From positions 1 to 43,482 of IMG/VR virus record IMGVR_UViG_3300032086_002967: a DNA stretch of 43,482 nucleotides; one strand, 5' to 3'. Shown here one piece after another: positions 13,637 through 21,005 of the stretch; position 1 is the first letter of the stretch, and every line of letters begins with the position of its first letter. Made by a program: the position numbers and the translations under genes. Below the pieces are notes generated by a model. That model did not search any database. It was not told the DNA's origin and worked only from the letters and a program-made list of their open reading frames with translations. The DNA is from a virus.

Positions 13637-14053
13637 ATGATGACTGCTAATTTAAAAGAGACCACAAAAGGAAATTACACTTTACGTCAAGAGTTATGGT
13701 GTGATGGGGAGGATGTAATCATTAGGTCAGATGGTAAAAAGCTTTATTATTTGTCGAGCCTATTCGATGAATTAGTAAATCTTGAAAAAAAAGCCAACAA
13801 TAAGGAACAGATGATGAGTACTTTAAGTGAACATGAAAAAACAATGGTTAAAGCATTCTTGCAGAATTATAGTGATGTTTTAGGAAATAGAGCCTGTAAT
13901 GACTGGGAATTTCCTAATGACTGGACTCATAAAGAAAAGGTTAATTTTGTTGAAGCCTACCATAAATGGAATGGTGATCCAGAAGAGTTTGATGAAAATC
14001 ATTTATCTCTACCCGATTTCGCAATTGTTTCTTTTCTTGCAAGTAAAATTTGA
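13637..14053 (+). CDS. fusion of two small proteins across a cassette that lost its stop
   Basis: 138 aa as an open frame. Residues 1-53 (MTANLKETTKGNYTLRQELW...DELVNLEKKAN) and residues 59-138 (MMSTLSEHEKTMVKAFLQNYSDVLG...) look like separate proteins. Between them the DNA reads AATAAGGAACAGATGATG, a cassette whose in-frame TAG has become CAG, so translation can read through; the ATG pair at 13811-13816 with AAGGA is still intact and may give the second protein alone. The second part resembles small phage proteins with a CND motif after a QNYS helix, which I have seen without function. Both products may be made. Confidence 0.65.
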   Translation: MMTANLKETTKGNYTLRQELWCDGEDVIIRSDGKKLYYLSSLFDELVNLEKKANNKEQMMSTLSEHEKTMVKAFLQNYSDVLGNRACNDWEFPNDWTHKEKVNFVEAYHKWNGDPEEFDENHLSLPDFAIVSFLASKI

Positions 14054-14070
14054 CCAACCATAAGGAATAG

Positions 14071-14253
14071 ATGATGATCATAGAGTTAGAGTTAAAAGCA
14101 GCGGGAGGTTTTGAGCCTACAAAATCAGATATACAGAAAAACATCAACGCACTTGATGATGCTTTGTCTCGCAAGTTCAAAGGTGATACCAATATTTTAC
14201 TAATAGACACAAAAAGCATTTTGATTGGTATACAGAAAAACCTAAGCGAATAA
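14071..14253 (+). CDS. small hypothetical protein
   Basis: 60 aa, not recognised. MIIELELKAAGGFEPTKSDIQ, then two similar KNI-type helices. The cassette supplies its start and the following one its TAA stop. Confidence 0.6.
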   Translation: MMIIELELKAAGGFEPTKSDIQKNINALDDALSRKFKGDTNILLIDTKSILIGIQKNLSE

Positions 14254-14260
14254 GGAATAG

Positions 14261-14563
14261 ATGATGAATTTATTTACTGTAGAACAATATGACAAAGCAA
14301 TCGAAAATTTAAAAGAAGCTAGAAAGCAGCTTATAGATGGCGTTCAAGGAAAAGTCTGCTGCGGTGTTTGTGGTGGAAATTGTCACCCAGACATGTGCGG
14401 ACATAATCCTCTTTATGCTCAATATTTATGTAATCAGTTTTCTCAGCAATCTCAAGCGCTGCATATCACGCTGCACAGGCTATCGGGATTTGATACCTAT
14501 ATGGGGGAACCTGTAGGAATTGCGAGAGTTGTATCACCGCAACCAACCAGCAATAAGGAATAG
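14261..14563 (+). CDS. cysteine-rich hypothetical protein
   Basis: 100 aa, not recognised. N-terminal helix (EQYDKAIENLKEARKQLIDG), then KVCCGVCGGNCHPDMCGHN with five cysteines and two histidines in 18 residues, a probable zinc-binding knuckle, then a Gln-rich C-terminal helix. Its last residues SNKE come from the next cassette and it stops at that cassette's TAG. Confidence 0.65.
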   Translation: MMNLFTVEQYDKAIENLKEARKQLIDGVQGKVCCGVCGGNCHPDMCGHNPLYAQYLCNQFSQQSQALHITLHRLSGFDTYMGEPVGIARVVSPQPTSNKE

Positions 14564-14803
14564 ATGATGAGTGATTTTAATAAAGAGGATGTTATCACTA
14601 TTGCCAAAGCTCTGGTGAACGGTTTTGTTGAGTGGGATTGTGCAGGCTCAGCCTTTTCAGATTTTGACGGGTATGAGTGTGGTTTTTGTGATGCTGACAA
14701 GGTTGAAAATTGTAATGATATAAAGCATGACCTTGATTGCCCTGTATTAGTTGCTCAGGATATTTTAACCAACCATAAGGAAGGTAACGAGAATGAATTA
14801 TAA
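14564..14803 (+). CDS. hypothetical acidic Cys-containing protein
   Basis: 79 aa, not recognised. Acidic, with cysteines in VEWDCAGSAFSDFDGYECGFC and in NCNDIKHDLDCPV. Starts on the cassette; reads through the following type 2 cassette (LTNHKEGNENEL) and overlaps the next gene by 11 bp. Confidence 0.6.
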   Translation: MMSDFNKEDVITIAKALVNGFVEWDCAGSAFSDFDGYECGFCDADKVENCNDIKHDLDCPVLVAQDILTNHKEGNENEL

Positions 14804-14957
14804 ACAACGGCTCGAACTAATGGTTAAGAGGGTGGATATTTTAACAAGACTTAGAGTTTGTCAGGCTCGACAATGGGATGCTCCATGGTTTGATGGCAGG
14901 TATTATGGCGCTATTCGCAATCCTGACGGCGTTGTTTTCTCGAGGTGTTCAGTATGA
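14793..14957 (+). CDS. small basic hypothetical protein
   Basis: 54 aa: MNYKQRLELMVKRVDILTRL, then arginine-rich helix and QWDAPWFDGRYYGAIRNPDG. Not recognised. Start is the ATG of the last type 2 cassette; its TGA overlaps the next start as ATGA. A real product is supported by this coupling on both sides. Confidence 0.6.
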   Translation: MNYKQRLELMVKRVDILTRLRVCQARQWDAPWFDGRYYGAIRNPDGVVFSRCSV

Positions 14958-15331
14958 ATAACCTAACACAAGAGCAAGTGAGTGAGTTGAGTGATCACAA
15001 CCTAACCAAAAATATAGTTTTACTCCTTGGCCTTACATTACATCACAAACAGTATGAGCAAGACGCTGTTGTTATCTGGGGGGATGAGTTTGACAATGGA
15101 GATATTGACACCTATTTAGTTGACTACTGCAACAACTGGAATGATTTGATGCCTTTGGTTGTTGAGCATGCGCTAAAAATACAAACATTTAAAAGGAGAA
15201 ATAAATTCTTAGTGCGAGTGATATTAAATGATAATACCGACTCTTTCACCGCTGGCGCAAAAACCTTACAACGCGCCCTAGCTGAATGTCTATTTCTAGT
15301 ACTACAGGAAAAAGCTAATAATGGAAACTAA
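14954..15331 (+). CDS. NinX/DUF2591-like phage protein (tentative)
   Basis: 125 aa. Segment YCNNWNDLMPLVVEHALKI is like the NDW-x-x-x-x-P-L-I-E pattern of DUF2591 phage proteins, and the C-terminal RALAECLFLVLQ helix fits the terminal helix of that family. Function of the family is unknown. Start at 14954 by ATGA overlap. Family call is from pattern memory. Confidence 0.55.
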   Translation: MNNLTQEQVSELSDHNLTKNIVLLLGLTLHHKQYEQDAVVIWGDEFDNGDIDTYLVDYCNNWNDLMPLVVEHALKIQTFKRRNKFLVRVILNDNTDSFTAGAKTLQRALAECLFLVLQEKANNGN

Positions 15332-15692
15332 AGAAGCTATCGAGATTTTAAACGAAATGAAAGACTCGCCATTTAAATGGCAGTCTTGTAATAACGCTAT
15401 CGACCATGTGATCGTTAAGGTTAACGAGTTAGAAAAGCAATTAGCCCAAGCTAATTATGATTTGGGTATGACTCAAATAAACCTTGAAAGTCAAACTAGA
15501 TTATTAGAGCAATGTACCATGGCTTTGACTCGCAGTAATGACGCATTAGTCGAGTCAGTACCCAAGAGCGAAATAACCGATGCCGTACAAACTCTAAAAG
15601 ATTTGGCTGACGGATATGAGCAAACAGATCAAGAGTCTAAAGTATTAGCCGTGACGCGTTGTTATAGTTTAATTGAGAGGCTATTAAAATGA
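15321..15692 (+). CDS. coiled-coil hypothetical protein
   Basis: 123 aa, not recognised. A long coiled coil runs from about residue 30 to 75 (NELEKQLAQANYDLGMTQIN) with a Cys-containing ends region. Starts 11 bp inside the previous gene, ends by ATGA overlap. Confidence 0.6.
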   Translation: METKEAIEILNEMKDSPFKWQSCNNAIDHVIVKVNELEKQLAQANYDLGMTQINLESQTRLLEQCTMALTRSNDALVESVPKSEITDAVQTLKDLADGYEQTDQESKVLAVTRCYSLIERLLK

Positions 15693-15916
15693 GCATGCAA
15701 CGAGAATTGAAAAAAATTAATTGGTTACTTGACTTGCTGACGGTTTGCTTTGTGGTTGTTTGCATGATTGCTGTTTTCGCATTGCAACGGGACGCCAGCA
15801 ACCCTTGTCAAGAAGAATTTAACCTGCCAGTTAAAACCCAAGTAAAAAAAGTAGGGAGATCAATCCCTCATAAACCCGACCGGCCTGATATGGTCATCTT
15901 AATCTGTGGAGAATAA
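15689..15916 (+). CDS. small single-pass membrane protein
   Basis: 75 aa, not recognised. One membrane helix at about 12-33 (LLDLLTVCFVVVCMIAVFAL) and a basic, Pro-rich C-terminal tail (KTQVKKVGRSIPHKPDRPD). Confidence 0.6.
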   Translation: MSMQRELKKINWLLDLLTVCFVVVCMIAVFALQRDASNPCQEEFNLPVKTQVKKVGRSIPHKPDRPDMVILICGE

Positions 15917-15921
15917 ACAGA

Positions 15922-16377
15922 ATGAAAATAACTAAACGAACGGAAAAAATAGAAACAACTGCTTTTGAAATTCCTAAATCAGTAATAGGTGAAATGGTCA
16001 AAAATTATATTAAACATAAGGGTTATTTTTTAATTAATCAGCGCGAATTTGAAACCGCGTTAAATGAAAATGGCGTCACCCTAACAGTTAAACGTAAAAG
16101 CCGTTCATCTTCAAGCACCCTGACAAAACCACCAGCGCCGTCAGCACCGTTACCACCAGCGCAGGCACATGTTAACGGCGTACAGGTTGAACTATACGGT
16201 ACATACCGGTTGATCCAAAGCGACAACGCCAAACCGTTTAACATTAATGATAAATTAATCTGCGTTAAAATTGAGGAAGGTCAGCCGTATTTTAGAGCTA
16301 GCTATCAGTCGCAACAATCACCAGCTTTAGCATTAACTAGGTCAGAACGCATTGAACCGGTGACCGACGATGAGTAA
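15922..16377 (+). CDS. hypothetical protein with Pro/Ala-rich linker
   Basis: 151 aa, not recognised. N-terminal domain about 1-60 (helix, basic), a Ser/Pro/Ala-rich linker at about 63-85, then a beta-rich C-terminal domain beginning NGVQVELYGTYRLIQ. GGAG lies 10 nt upstream. It overlaps the next gene by 8 bp. Confidence 0.6.
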   Translation: MKITKRTEKIETTAFEIPKSVIGEMVKNYIKHKGYFLINQREFETALNENGVTLTVKRKSRSSSSTLTKPPAPSAPLPPAQAHVNGVQVELYGTYRLIQSDNAKPFNINDKLICVKIEEGQPYFRASYQSQQSPALALTRSERIEPVTDDE

Positions 16378-16603
16378 TTTTTGCGTTGTTTACCACGTTG
16401 CACCATTCGGTCAGGTTTTAACGAGAATTGGTAAATCGTGTAATCGATATAGCATCGTCATAAGCTTTATAGTCGATGGGAAATTTATTGATTTAACTGT
16501 TGACGGGTTTAAAAGTTTTGAAATAGCAAAAGCCTGTTTTGACGAATTAACATTTAACGACATTAAAGAGGCTGTGGAAACTGCCGCTGACGATTTAATT
16601 TAA
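16370..16603 (+). CDS. hypothetical protein
   Basis: 77 aa, not recognised. Beta-rich core (SIVISFIVDGKFIDLTVDG) followed by acidic C-terminal helices. Last gene of the small-gene block; the iteron-like non-coding region starts immediately after it. Confidence 0.55.
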   Translation: MSNFCVVYHVAPFGQVLTRIGKSCNRYSIVISFIVDGKFIDLTVDGFKSFEIAKACFDELTFNDIKEAVETAADDLI

Positions 16604-16978
16604 CTTGCCTACTTGCGCGATCTACTAGACATCTAAGTAGTAGACACGCGCAATCCCTTACCAGATACAACCTGCAGCGCCGTTTGCCTACTTGTCTAGT
16701 TATTTCCGACTTCTTATATAGATATACTATTATTTATTACTATTATTATTTTATTTATTTACTAATAGACTTATTTATAAGTAGACAAGTAGACAAGATG
16801 GTATAAAAGACTTTAGTTATCAGCAACTTACGTTTGTCTACTTACATTTACAACTAGGCATTAAACTAGACAGAAACCCGTGGAAGCCCCGCAGCACCTA
16901 GCCTGTAGGCTTTTTGATAAGTAGACAAACAAATTTTAATTGCTCTGACTAAAGGCTATTGGCTATAATCTCGGGACT
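16604..16978. other. non-coding iteron-like region with AT-rich core; candidate origin or packaging site
   Basis: 375 bp without a gene. It holds several copies of AAGTAGACAA and close variants: TTGCCTACTTG (16606-16616 and 16685-16695), AAGTAGTAGACA (16635-16646), TAAGTAGACAAGTAGACAAG (16778-16797, two overlapping copies), GTTTGTCTACTTA (16832-16844) and its exact inverse TAAGTAGACAAAC (16918-16930). A strongly AT-rich stretch (about 16711-16780) separates the first and second groups. Repeats plus AT-rich unwinding region suit a replication origin; position directly before the small terminase gene also suits a packaging (pac/cos) site. I cannot decide between them. Confidence 0.6.
16940..16969 (+). 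promoter_or_regulatory. possible late promoter before small terminase
   Basis: TTGCTC (16940-16945), 18-bp spacer, TATAAT (16964-16969). The start codon at 16979 is only 9 bp past the -10, so the message would start at or next to the ATG. Confidence 0.45.
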
Positions 16979-17413
16979 ATGAGCAATAAACTACACCTAA
17001 CAGAACAAGAACAGAAATTCGTTGAGCATTATTCTATTCACGGAAAGCCAACAGCGGCTTACCTATATGCGGAATACTCCGATATGAGTCCTCAGCTAAA
17101 CGCTACGGAAGCGCAGAAGATTTTAAAACGCCCGCACGTAGCCCTCAGATTATATGAAATTCAAGTTGCTGCTACAGAATTGATTTCTGTGAGCGTCGCG
17201 CAAAAAAAGCAATGGTTGAAAACGATTATCGAAAAATCGCTAGAAATAATGCAAGATCCGAAAAGCAAAAAACATCAATTAGCCGGTGATTTGAAAGCAG
17301 CGATAACGGCAATAGCCGAGTTAAACAAAATGGACGGTGATCTAGCGGCGCAGAAAAAAGAAATAACCGGCGCTATTGGTATTAGTATCGACAGTGACGA
17401 TGACGACCTTTAA
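16979..17413 (+). CDS. terS: terminase small subunit
   Basis: 144 aa DNA-recognition subunit of the packaging motor. N-terminal LTEQEQKFVEHYSIHGKPTAAYLYAEYSD forms the Terminase_2-type HTH, followed by a NATEAQKILKRPHVALRLYE helix and a C-terminal oligomerisation helix and tail. It lies upstream of the large subunit with a 14-bp overlap. There is no convincing Shine-Dalgarno before the ATG (GGGA is too close), and the nearest promoter -10 is 9 bp away, so it may be translated from a leaderless message. Probable binding site for packaging is the repeat region just upstream. Confidence 0.85.
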   Translation: MSNKLHLTEQEQKFVEHYSIHGKPTAAYLYAEYSDMSPQLNATEAQKILKRPHVALRLYEIQVAATELISVSVAQKKQWLKTIIEKSLEIMQDPKSKKHQLAGDLKAAITAIAELNKMDGDLAAQKKEITGAIGISIDSDDDDL

Positions 17414-18647
17414 AAAAACCCCCAAGCAAAAAGAAGCAACCAAACTATTAGCCGCTGTAAAATATGCGCTACTTTTCGGCGGTAGTCGATCCGGTAAAAC
17501 GTTTTTAGCTGTTCGCTCAATTGTTGTTAGAGCCGCTAAAGTTAAAAGCCGTCATTTGATCGCTCGATTTAGATTTAACAGTGTCAAAACGTCAATCGGG
17601 ATGGACACGCTACCTAAGGTGATGGCGCTTTGTTTTCCTGATTTACCTTACAAGTTAAACAAAACCGATTGGTTCGTGGAATTACCTAACGGCTCGCAAA
17701 TATGGCTTGCTGGTACTGACGATAAAGAAAGAACGGAAAAAGTATTAGGTACAGAATTCAGCACTATTTATTTTAACGAATCATCACAGTTCGTCGACTA
17801 TGACACGATCACAACATTGTTAACCCGCCTAGCAGAAAACGCCGGATTGACAAACCGCGCATGGTTTGACTGTAACCCGCCTAGCAAAAAGCACTGGACG
17901 TATCAAATATTTGTTAAAGGTTTAATGCCAGTTACTAAAGAGCCTGTACCTAATTTCGAACGGGATTATGGTTATATACTGATGAATCCAGCCGACAACA
18001 TGCAAAACTTACCGGCTGACTATATTGAGACATTACAAAGTATGCCTAAGCGTCAAAGGCAAAGATTTTTGGAAGGTAAGTTTTTACTCGATGTCGAGGG
18101 CGCTTTATGGAATCAACAGATGATCGACGCGGCGCTGGCAAAGGATGAACCGTGGAACTTAAGGCGCACAGTGATAGGCGTTGACCCCGCGACAACTAAC
18201 GAGGAAAATTCTGACGAGTGGGGAATAGGCGCGGCGTCGGAATACAATAACAAGGATTACAGTGTTGATGCTGACTATACGTTGAAAGCGTCACCGGCTA
18301 CGGCTGTTCAAGTAGTTATTAACGCTTACGAGAAACACGACGCCGACGCTGTTGTCGTCGAAACTAATCAGGGCGGCAAAATGATCGAGGAATTATTGCG
18401 TAATGCAGGGTTCACCGGTCGAATAATCAACGTACATGCCAGTAAATCTAAATTCAGCCGAGCCGAACCGATAGCGGCATTGTATGAGCAAGGGCAAGTT
18501 AAACACCGCCAAGGGTTAGATGAATTAGAGTCCGAGCAAATGGAATACGTACCGCTAACGTCTAAAAAATCACCTAATCGTTTAGATTGGTTAGTGTGGG
18601 CGCTGACCGAATTGAGCAAAGGTAACTTGCAAGCTGGCGGCTTTTAG
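17400..18647 (+). CDS. terL: terminase large subunit (Terminase_6-type)
   Basis: 415 aa packaging ATPase and nuclease. Walker A FGGSRSGKT (about residues 27-35), Walker B-like FSTIYFNESSQF (about 119-130), and C-terminal RNase H-like nuclease with GVDPATT (about 260-266), VVVETNQGG and a final acidic segment NRLDWLVWALTELSK. The start at 17400 overlaps the small subunit by 14 bp; an in-frame extension of eight codons is possible but lies in the acidic end of terS. Length is normal. A promoter lies in its last codons. Confidence 0.93.
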   Translation: MTTFKKTPKQKEATKLLAAVKYALLFGGSRSGKTFLAVRSIVVRAAKVKSRHLIARFRFNSVKTSIGMDTLPKVMALCFPDLPYKLNKTDWFVELPNGSQIWLAGTDDKERTEKVLGTEFSTIYFNESSQFVDYDTITTLLTRLAENAGLTNRAWFDCNPPSKKHWTYQIFVKGLMPVTKEPVPNFERDYGYILMNPADNMQNLPADYIETLQSMPKRQRQRFLEGKFLLDVEGALWNQQMIDAALAKDEPWNLRRTVIGVDPATTNEENSDEWGIGAASEYNNKDYSVDADYTLKASPATAVQVVINAYEKHDADAVVVETNQGGKMIEELLRNAGFTGRIINVHASKSKFSRAEPIAALYEQGQVKHRQGLDELESEQMEYVPLTSKKSPNRLDWLVWALTELSKGNLQAGGF

Positions 18648-18656
18648 TCTTATAAT
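18627..18656 (+). promoter_or_regulatory. promoter before portal gene
   Basis: TTGCAA (18627-18632), 18-bp spacer, TATAAT (18651-18656). The -35 matches the two small-gene promoters. The leader of about 50 nt before the portal start has no other feature. Confidence 0.6.
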
Positions 18657-18712
18657 CGCGTTAACTTGTATTTTTACTATCCTTTCACATTAATAGCGAG
18701 TTCTAAAATGTA

Positions 18713-20122
18713 ATGTCTGAATCTGCTAACGTTTTTGAAATAAACAACACGCACAAAAAAGAAGGCGTAATAATTAACGCGCTCCAATCGGCTGTTAGGC
18801 GGTTGTCGGCTTCTTTTGGTTTTGGCGTGTCACCAGACGGCAAGCGAGACTATAACGCATTGTTTGGTTACGGTACTGATTTAACGTACTCTGACTTTTA
18901 CGGAATGTATAAGCGCGGCGGCTTGGGTAATGCTGTTGTTAAGAAAGTAGCCCGAGCCTGTTGGGGTGAAAAGCCTAAATTAAAAGTAGGCGAGCAGGAA
19001 GTACTAGAAAACGAAATAGCGTTACTTGCCAAAAAGGGTTTTTTCTCAGCACTGCAAAAGGCTGACATCCTCAACAGAATAGGTAATTTTAGCGTATTGC
19101 TGATCGGACTACCTGACGGTCAGGATTTAGATAAACCGCTTGGTAAAGTCGGCACGCTGGAAAAATCAATTAAGAATATGTATTTCAACGCTTACAACTA
19201 TGACGGCGTGACGATCACAAAATACGATGAATCGCCAACAAGCCCACGGTTTAACCTTCCAGAAATTTATCAACTTCAAACATCGGTAACCAGCGACAAA
19301 GCAAAAGATACGTCGTTTAAGGCGATTAACGTTCACCATTCACGCATAGTTCATTTCGCTGAGGGTTCGCTAGAGTCCAGTATTGAAGGTGAAAGCGCGC
19401 TAGAGCCTATATGGAATTCTTTGCTCGATTCTGAAAAGGTCAGAGGCGGTAGCGGCGAGGCATTCTTTAGAAACGCACGACAGCAGCGAGCGCTAGAAGC
19501 TGATAAAGACAGCCAGCTAGAAGCGGGATCAGAAGCACTAACCAAGCTGAACGAGAACATACAGGCGTTTGATAACGGATGGGAATCGACGTTAAGACTT
19601 AAAAATATGAAAGCCAATCATTTACCAATCTCTAGCATTAGCCCTAGAGATACGTTTGATATATGCGTGGAAACCATTAGCGGTGAAACCGGTATCCCTG
19701 TTAGAGTTTTAACCGGTAAGGGTGGCGGTCAAACTACCGGCGAGGAAGATAGAGCGAGTTGGAATCAATTAATAATGGATCGTCGCGATGACTTTTGTGA
19801 TCAAATTTTATTCAGAGCGTTAGAGATTTTAGCTGATTGTAGCGCGATTAATTTGCCCGATAACGCAAAGACTGAATGGCCTCCGCAACGCTCAACAACT
19901 GAAAAAGAGCAAAGCGAAATTAACAAAAATAAGGCTGACACTTTTGATAAAGTAGTGACCGCGATGGGTAAGCCTTACGGTGATGAGGCTAAGGCTAACG
20001 ATGTTCTAGCGGCTGTCGGTCTTGATGATATAAAAATTGATGATTCTAAAATCGAATTAGATAACGAGCCTGAGCCGGACGAAGATTTAAACGATGATAA
20101 GCGACAACCCGACGAAAACTAG
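18713..20122 (+). CDS. portal protein (DUF1073 family)
   Basis: 469 aa portal vertex protein, the DNA gateway between capsid and tail. N-terminal region LTYSDFYGMYKRGGLGNAVVKK and the middle stretch FEINNTHKKEG...SAVRRL follow the DUF1073 (Pfam name now also Acb1-like N-terminal) portal pattern; the central SISPRDTFDICVETISGETGIPVRVLTG is the characteristic portal stem/clip region. Length is normal. Starts after a possible promoter, with a weak ribosome site. It overlaps the MuF-like gene by 29 bp. The C-terminus is highly acidic. Confidence 0.88.
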   Translation: MSESANVFEINNTHKKEGVIINALQSAVRRLSASFGFGVSPDGKRDYNALFGYGTDLTYSDFYGMYKRGGLGNAVVKKVARACWGEKPKLKVGEQEVLENEIALLAKKGFFSALQKADILNRIGNFSVLLIGLPDGQDLDKPLGKVGTLEKSIKNMYFNAYNYDGVTITKYDESPTSPRFNLPEIYQLQTSVTSDKAKDTSFKAINVHHSRIVHFAEGSLESSIEGESALEPIWNSLLDSEKVRGGSGEAFFRNARQQRALEADKDSQLEAGSEALTKLNENIQAFDNGWESTLRLKNMKANHLPISSISPRDTFDICVETISGETGIPVRVLTGKGGGQTTGEEDRASWNQLIMDRRDDFCDQILFRALEILADCSAINLPDNAKTEWPPQRSTTEKEQSEINKNKADTFDKVVTAMGKPYGDEAKANDVLAAVGLDDIKIDDSKIELDNEPEPDEDLNDDKRQPDEN

Positions 20123-20981
20123 AGGGATAGAAAAGGCTTGGCGTCGTGAAATTAACAAACGATGGCGGCAATTTACCCGAGAGGTTATAGCCGAATTGAA
20201 GCGCGTTAATCAAATTACTGTTAACGCTTTCGACGTCGACCCTATACAATTAAGGGCTTATATCGCTTTTTTTCAACAGAAAATAAACGAGTTGCTTAAT
20301 GGTGATTGGCAGAATACGTACCAATTGAGGGCTTACGAGTTAGCCATTGATCGCGCTATGCAATCATTAAGAGCGAGCGGCGCACGAACGGCGATCACTC
20401 GAACAGATCGAGAGTTAGCCGCTAGAATCGAATCTTTTACAGCCACTAGTTCTTTAGGGATCAGCGCTGTAGACGTTGCCCGATTCCCAATACACCAAGA
20501 AGCGTTAAGTTTTTTATTTACTAGGTCTTTTGAGTCGTTAGAAGGATTTAACTCAACAATGAGTCGACAAGTAAGGCAAATACTTTTTGATTCGGTTGAG
20601 CAAGGGTTAGGTGTCGCCGAGACTGTGAGGTTAGTTAAAGAACGAATAGCGGTTAGTCGTTCAAGAGCAAGGTTGATTGCCCAAACAGAAACTATACAAG
20701 CCTACCAACGAGGCACTATTAACCAAGCGCAATTGGCACAAGAACAGCTTGGGGAAACGGTAAAACTAAGATGGCTAACACGGCGAGATGCTAAGGTTAG
20801 ACCGTTACATGTGGGCTTTCACGGGCAAATTATGACCCAAAAAGAAGCTAGACGAAATATAGCTATTAGCCCTTACAATTGCCGGTGTGCGTTGTCTGCT
20901 ATAATCAAAGAGTCAGACACGCCAGAAAAAACAGCTAAATTTAAAAAGGAAAAACGCCAGTTAGAGGCGTTGACACCTTGA
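20094..20981 (+). CDS. MuF-like minor head protein
   Basis: 295 aa minor capsid protein of the SPP1 gp7/MuF family, carried in the head with the portal. The C-terminus RWLTRRDAKVRPLHVGFHG and IAISPYNCRC contain the MuF signature (TR-D-x-R-x-x-H ... P-x-NC-R-C), at about residues 230-285. The N-terminal 200 residues are helical. Overlaps the portal gene, as is usual for these pairs. Confidence 0.85.
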   Translation: MISDNPTKTRGIEKAWRREINKRWRQFTREVIAELKRVNQITVNAFDVDPIQLRAYIAFFQQKINELLNGDWQNTYQLRAYELAIDRAMQSLRASGARTAITRTDRELAARIESFTATSSLGISAVDVARFPIHQEALSFLFTRSFESLEGFNSTMSRQVRQILFDSVEQGLGVAETVRLVKERIAVSRSRARLIAQTETIQAYQRGTINQAQLAQEQLGETVKLRWLTRRDAKVRPLHVGFHGQIMTQKEARRNIAISPYNCRCALSAIIKESDTPEKTAKFKKEKRQLEALTP

Positions 20982-21005
20982 ACCACTTAGAATAGGATCG
21001 AAACT

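Larger units (their letters stand above)
12642..14797 (+). repeat. ten copies of an intergenic stop/RBS/start cassette
   Basis: Consensus ATAAGGAATAGATGATG, often preceded by CCAACC, precedes the starts at 12654, 12900, 13171, 13637, 13811, 14071, 14261 and 14564; a second form (ATAAGGAAGGTRACGRGAA then ATGAAT) precedes 13434 and 14793. The first form holds TAA, TAG and TGA in the three different frames, an AAGGA Shine-Dalgarno, and two ATGs in tandem. The upstream genes end on different members of the trio, so the cassette works whichever frame the upstream gene is in. Confidence 0.85.

Noticed and set aside
16604-16978. tRNA genes in the long non-coding region
   Set aside because: No cloverleaf or T-loop pattern seen; repeats and AT-rich DNA only.
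18713-20122. Anti-CBASS Acb1 protein
   Set aside because: The Acb1-like name attaches to the DUF1073 family, but order and length show this is the portal protein.
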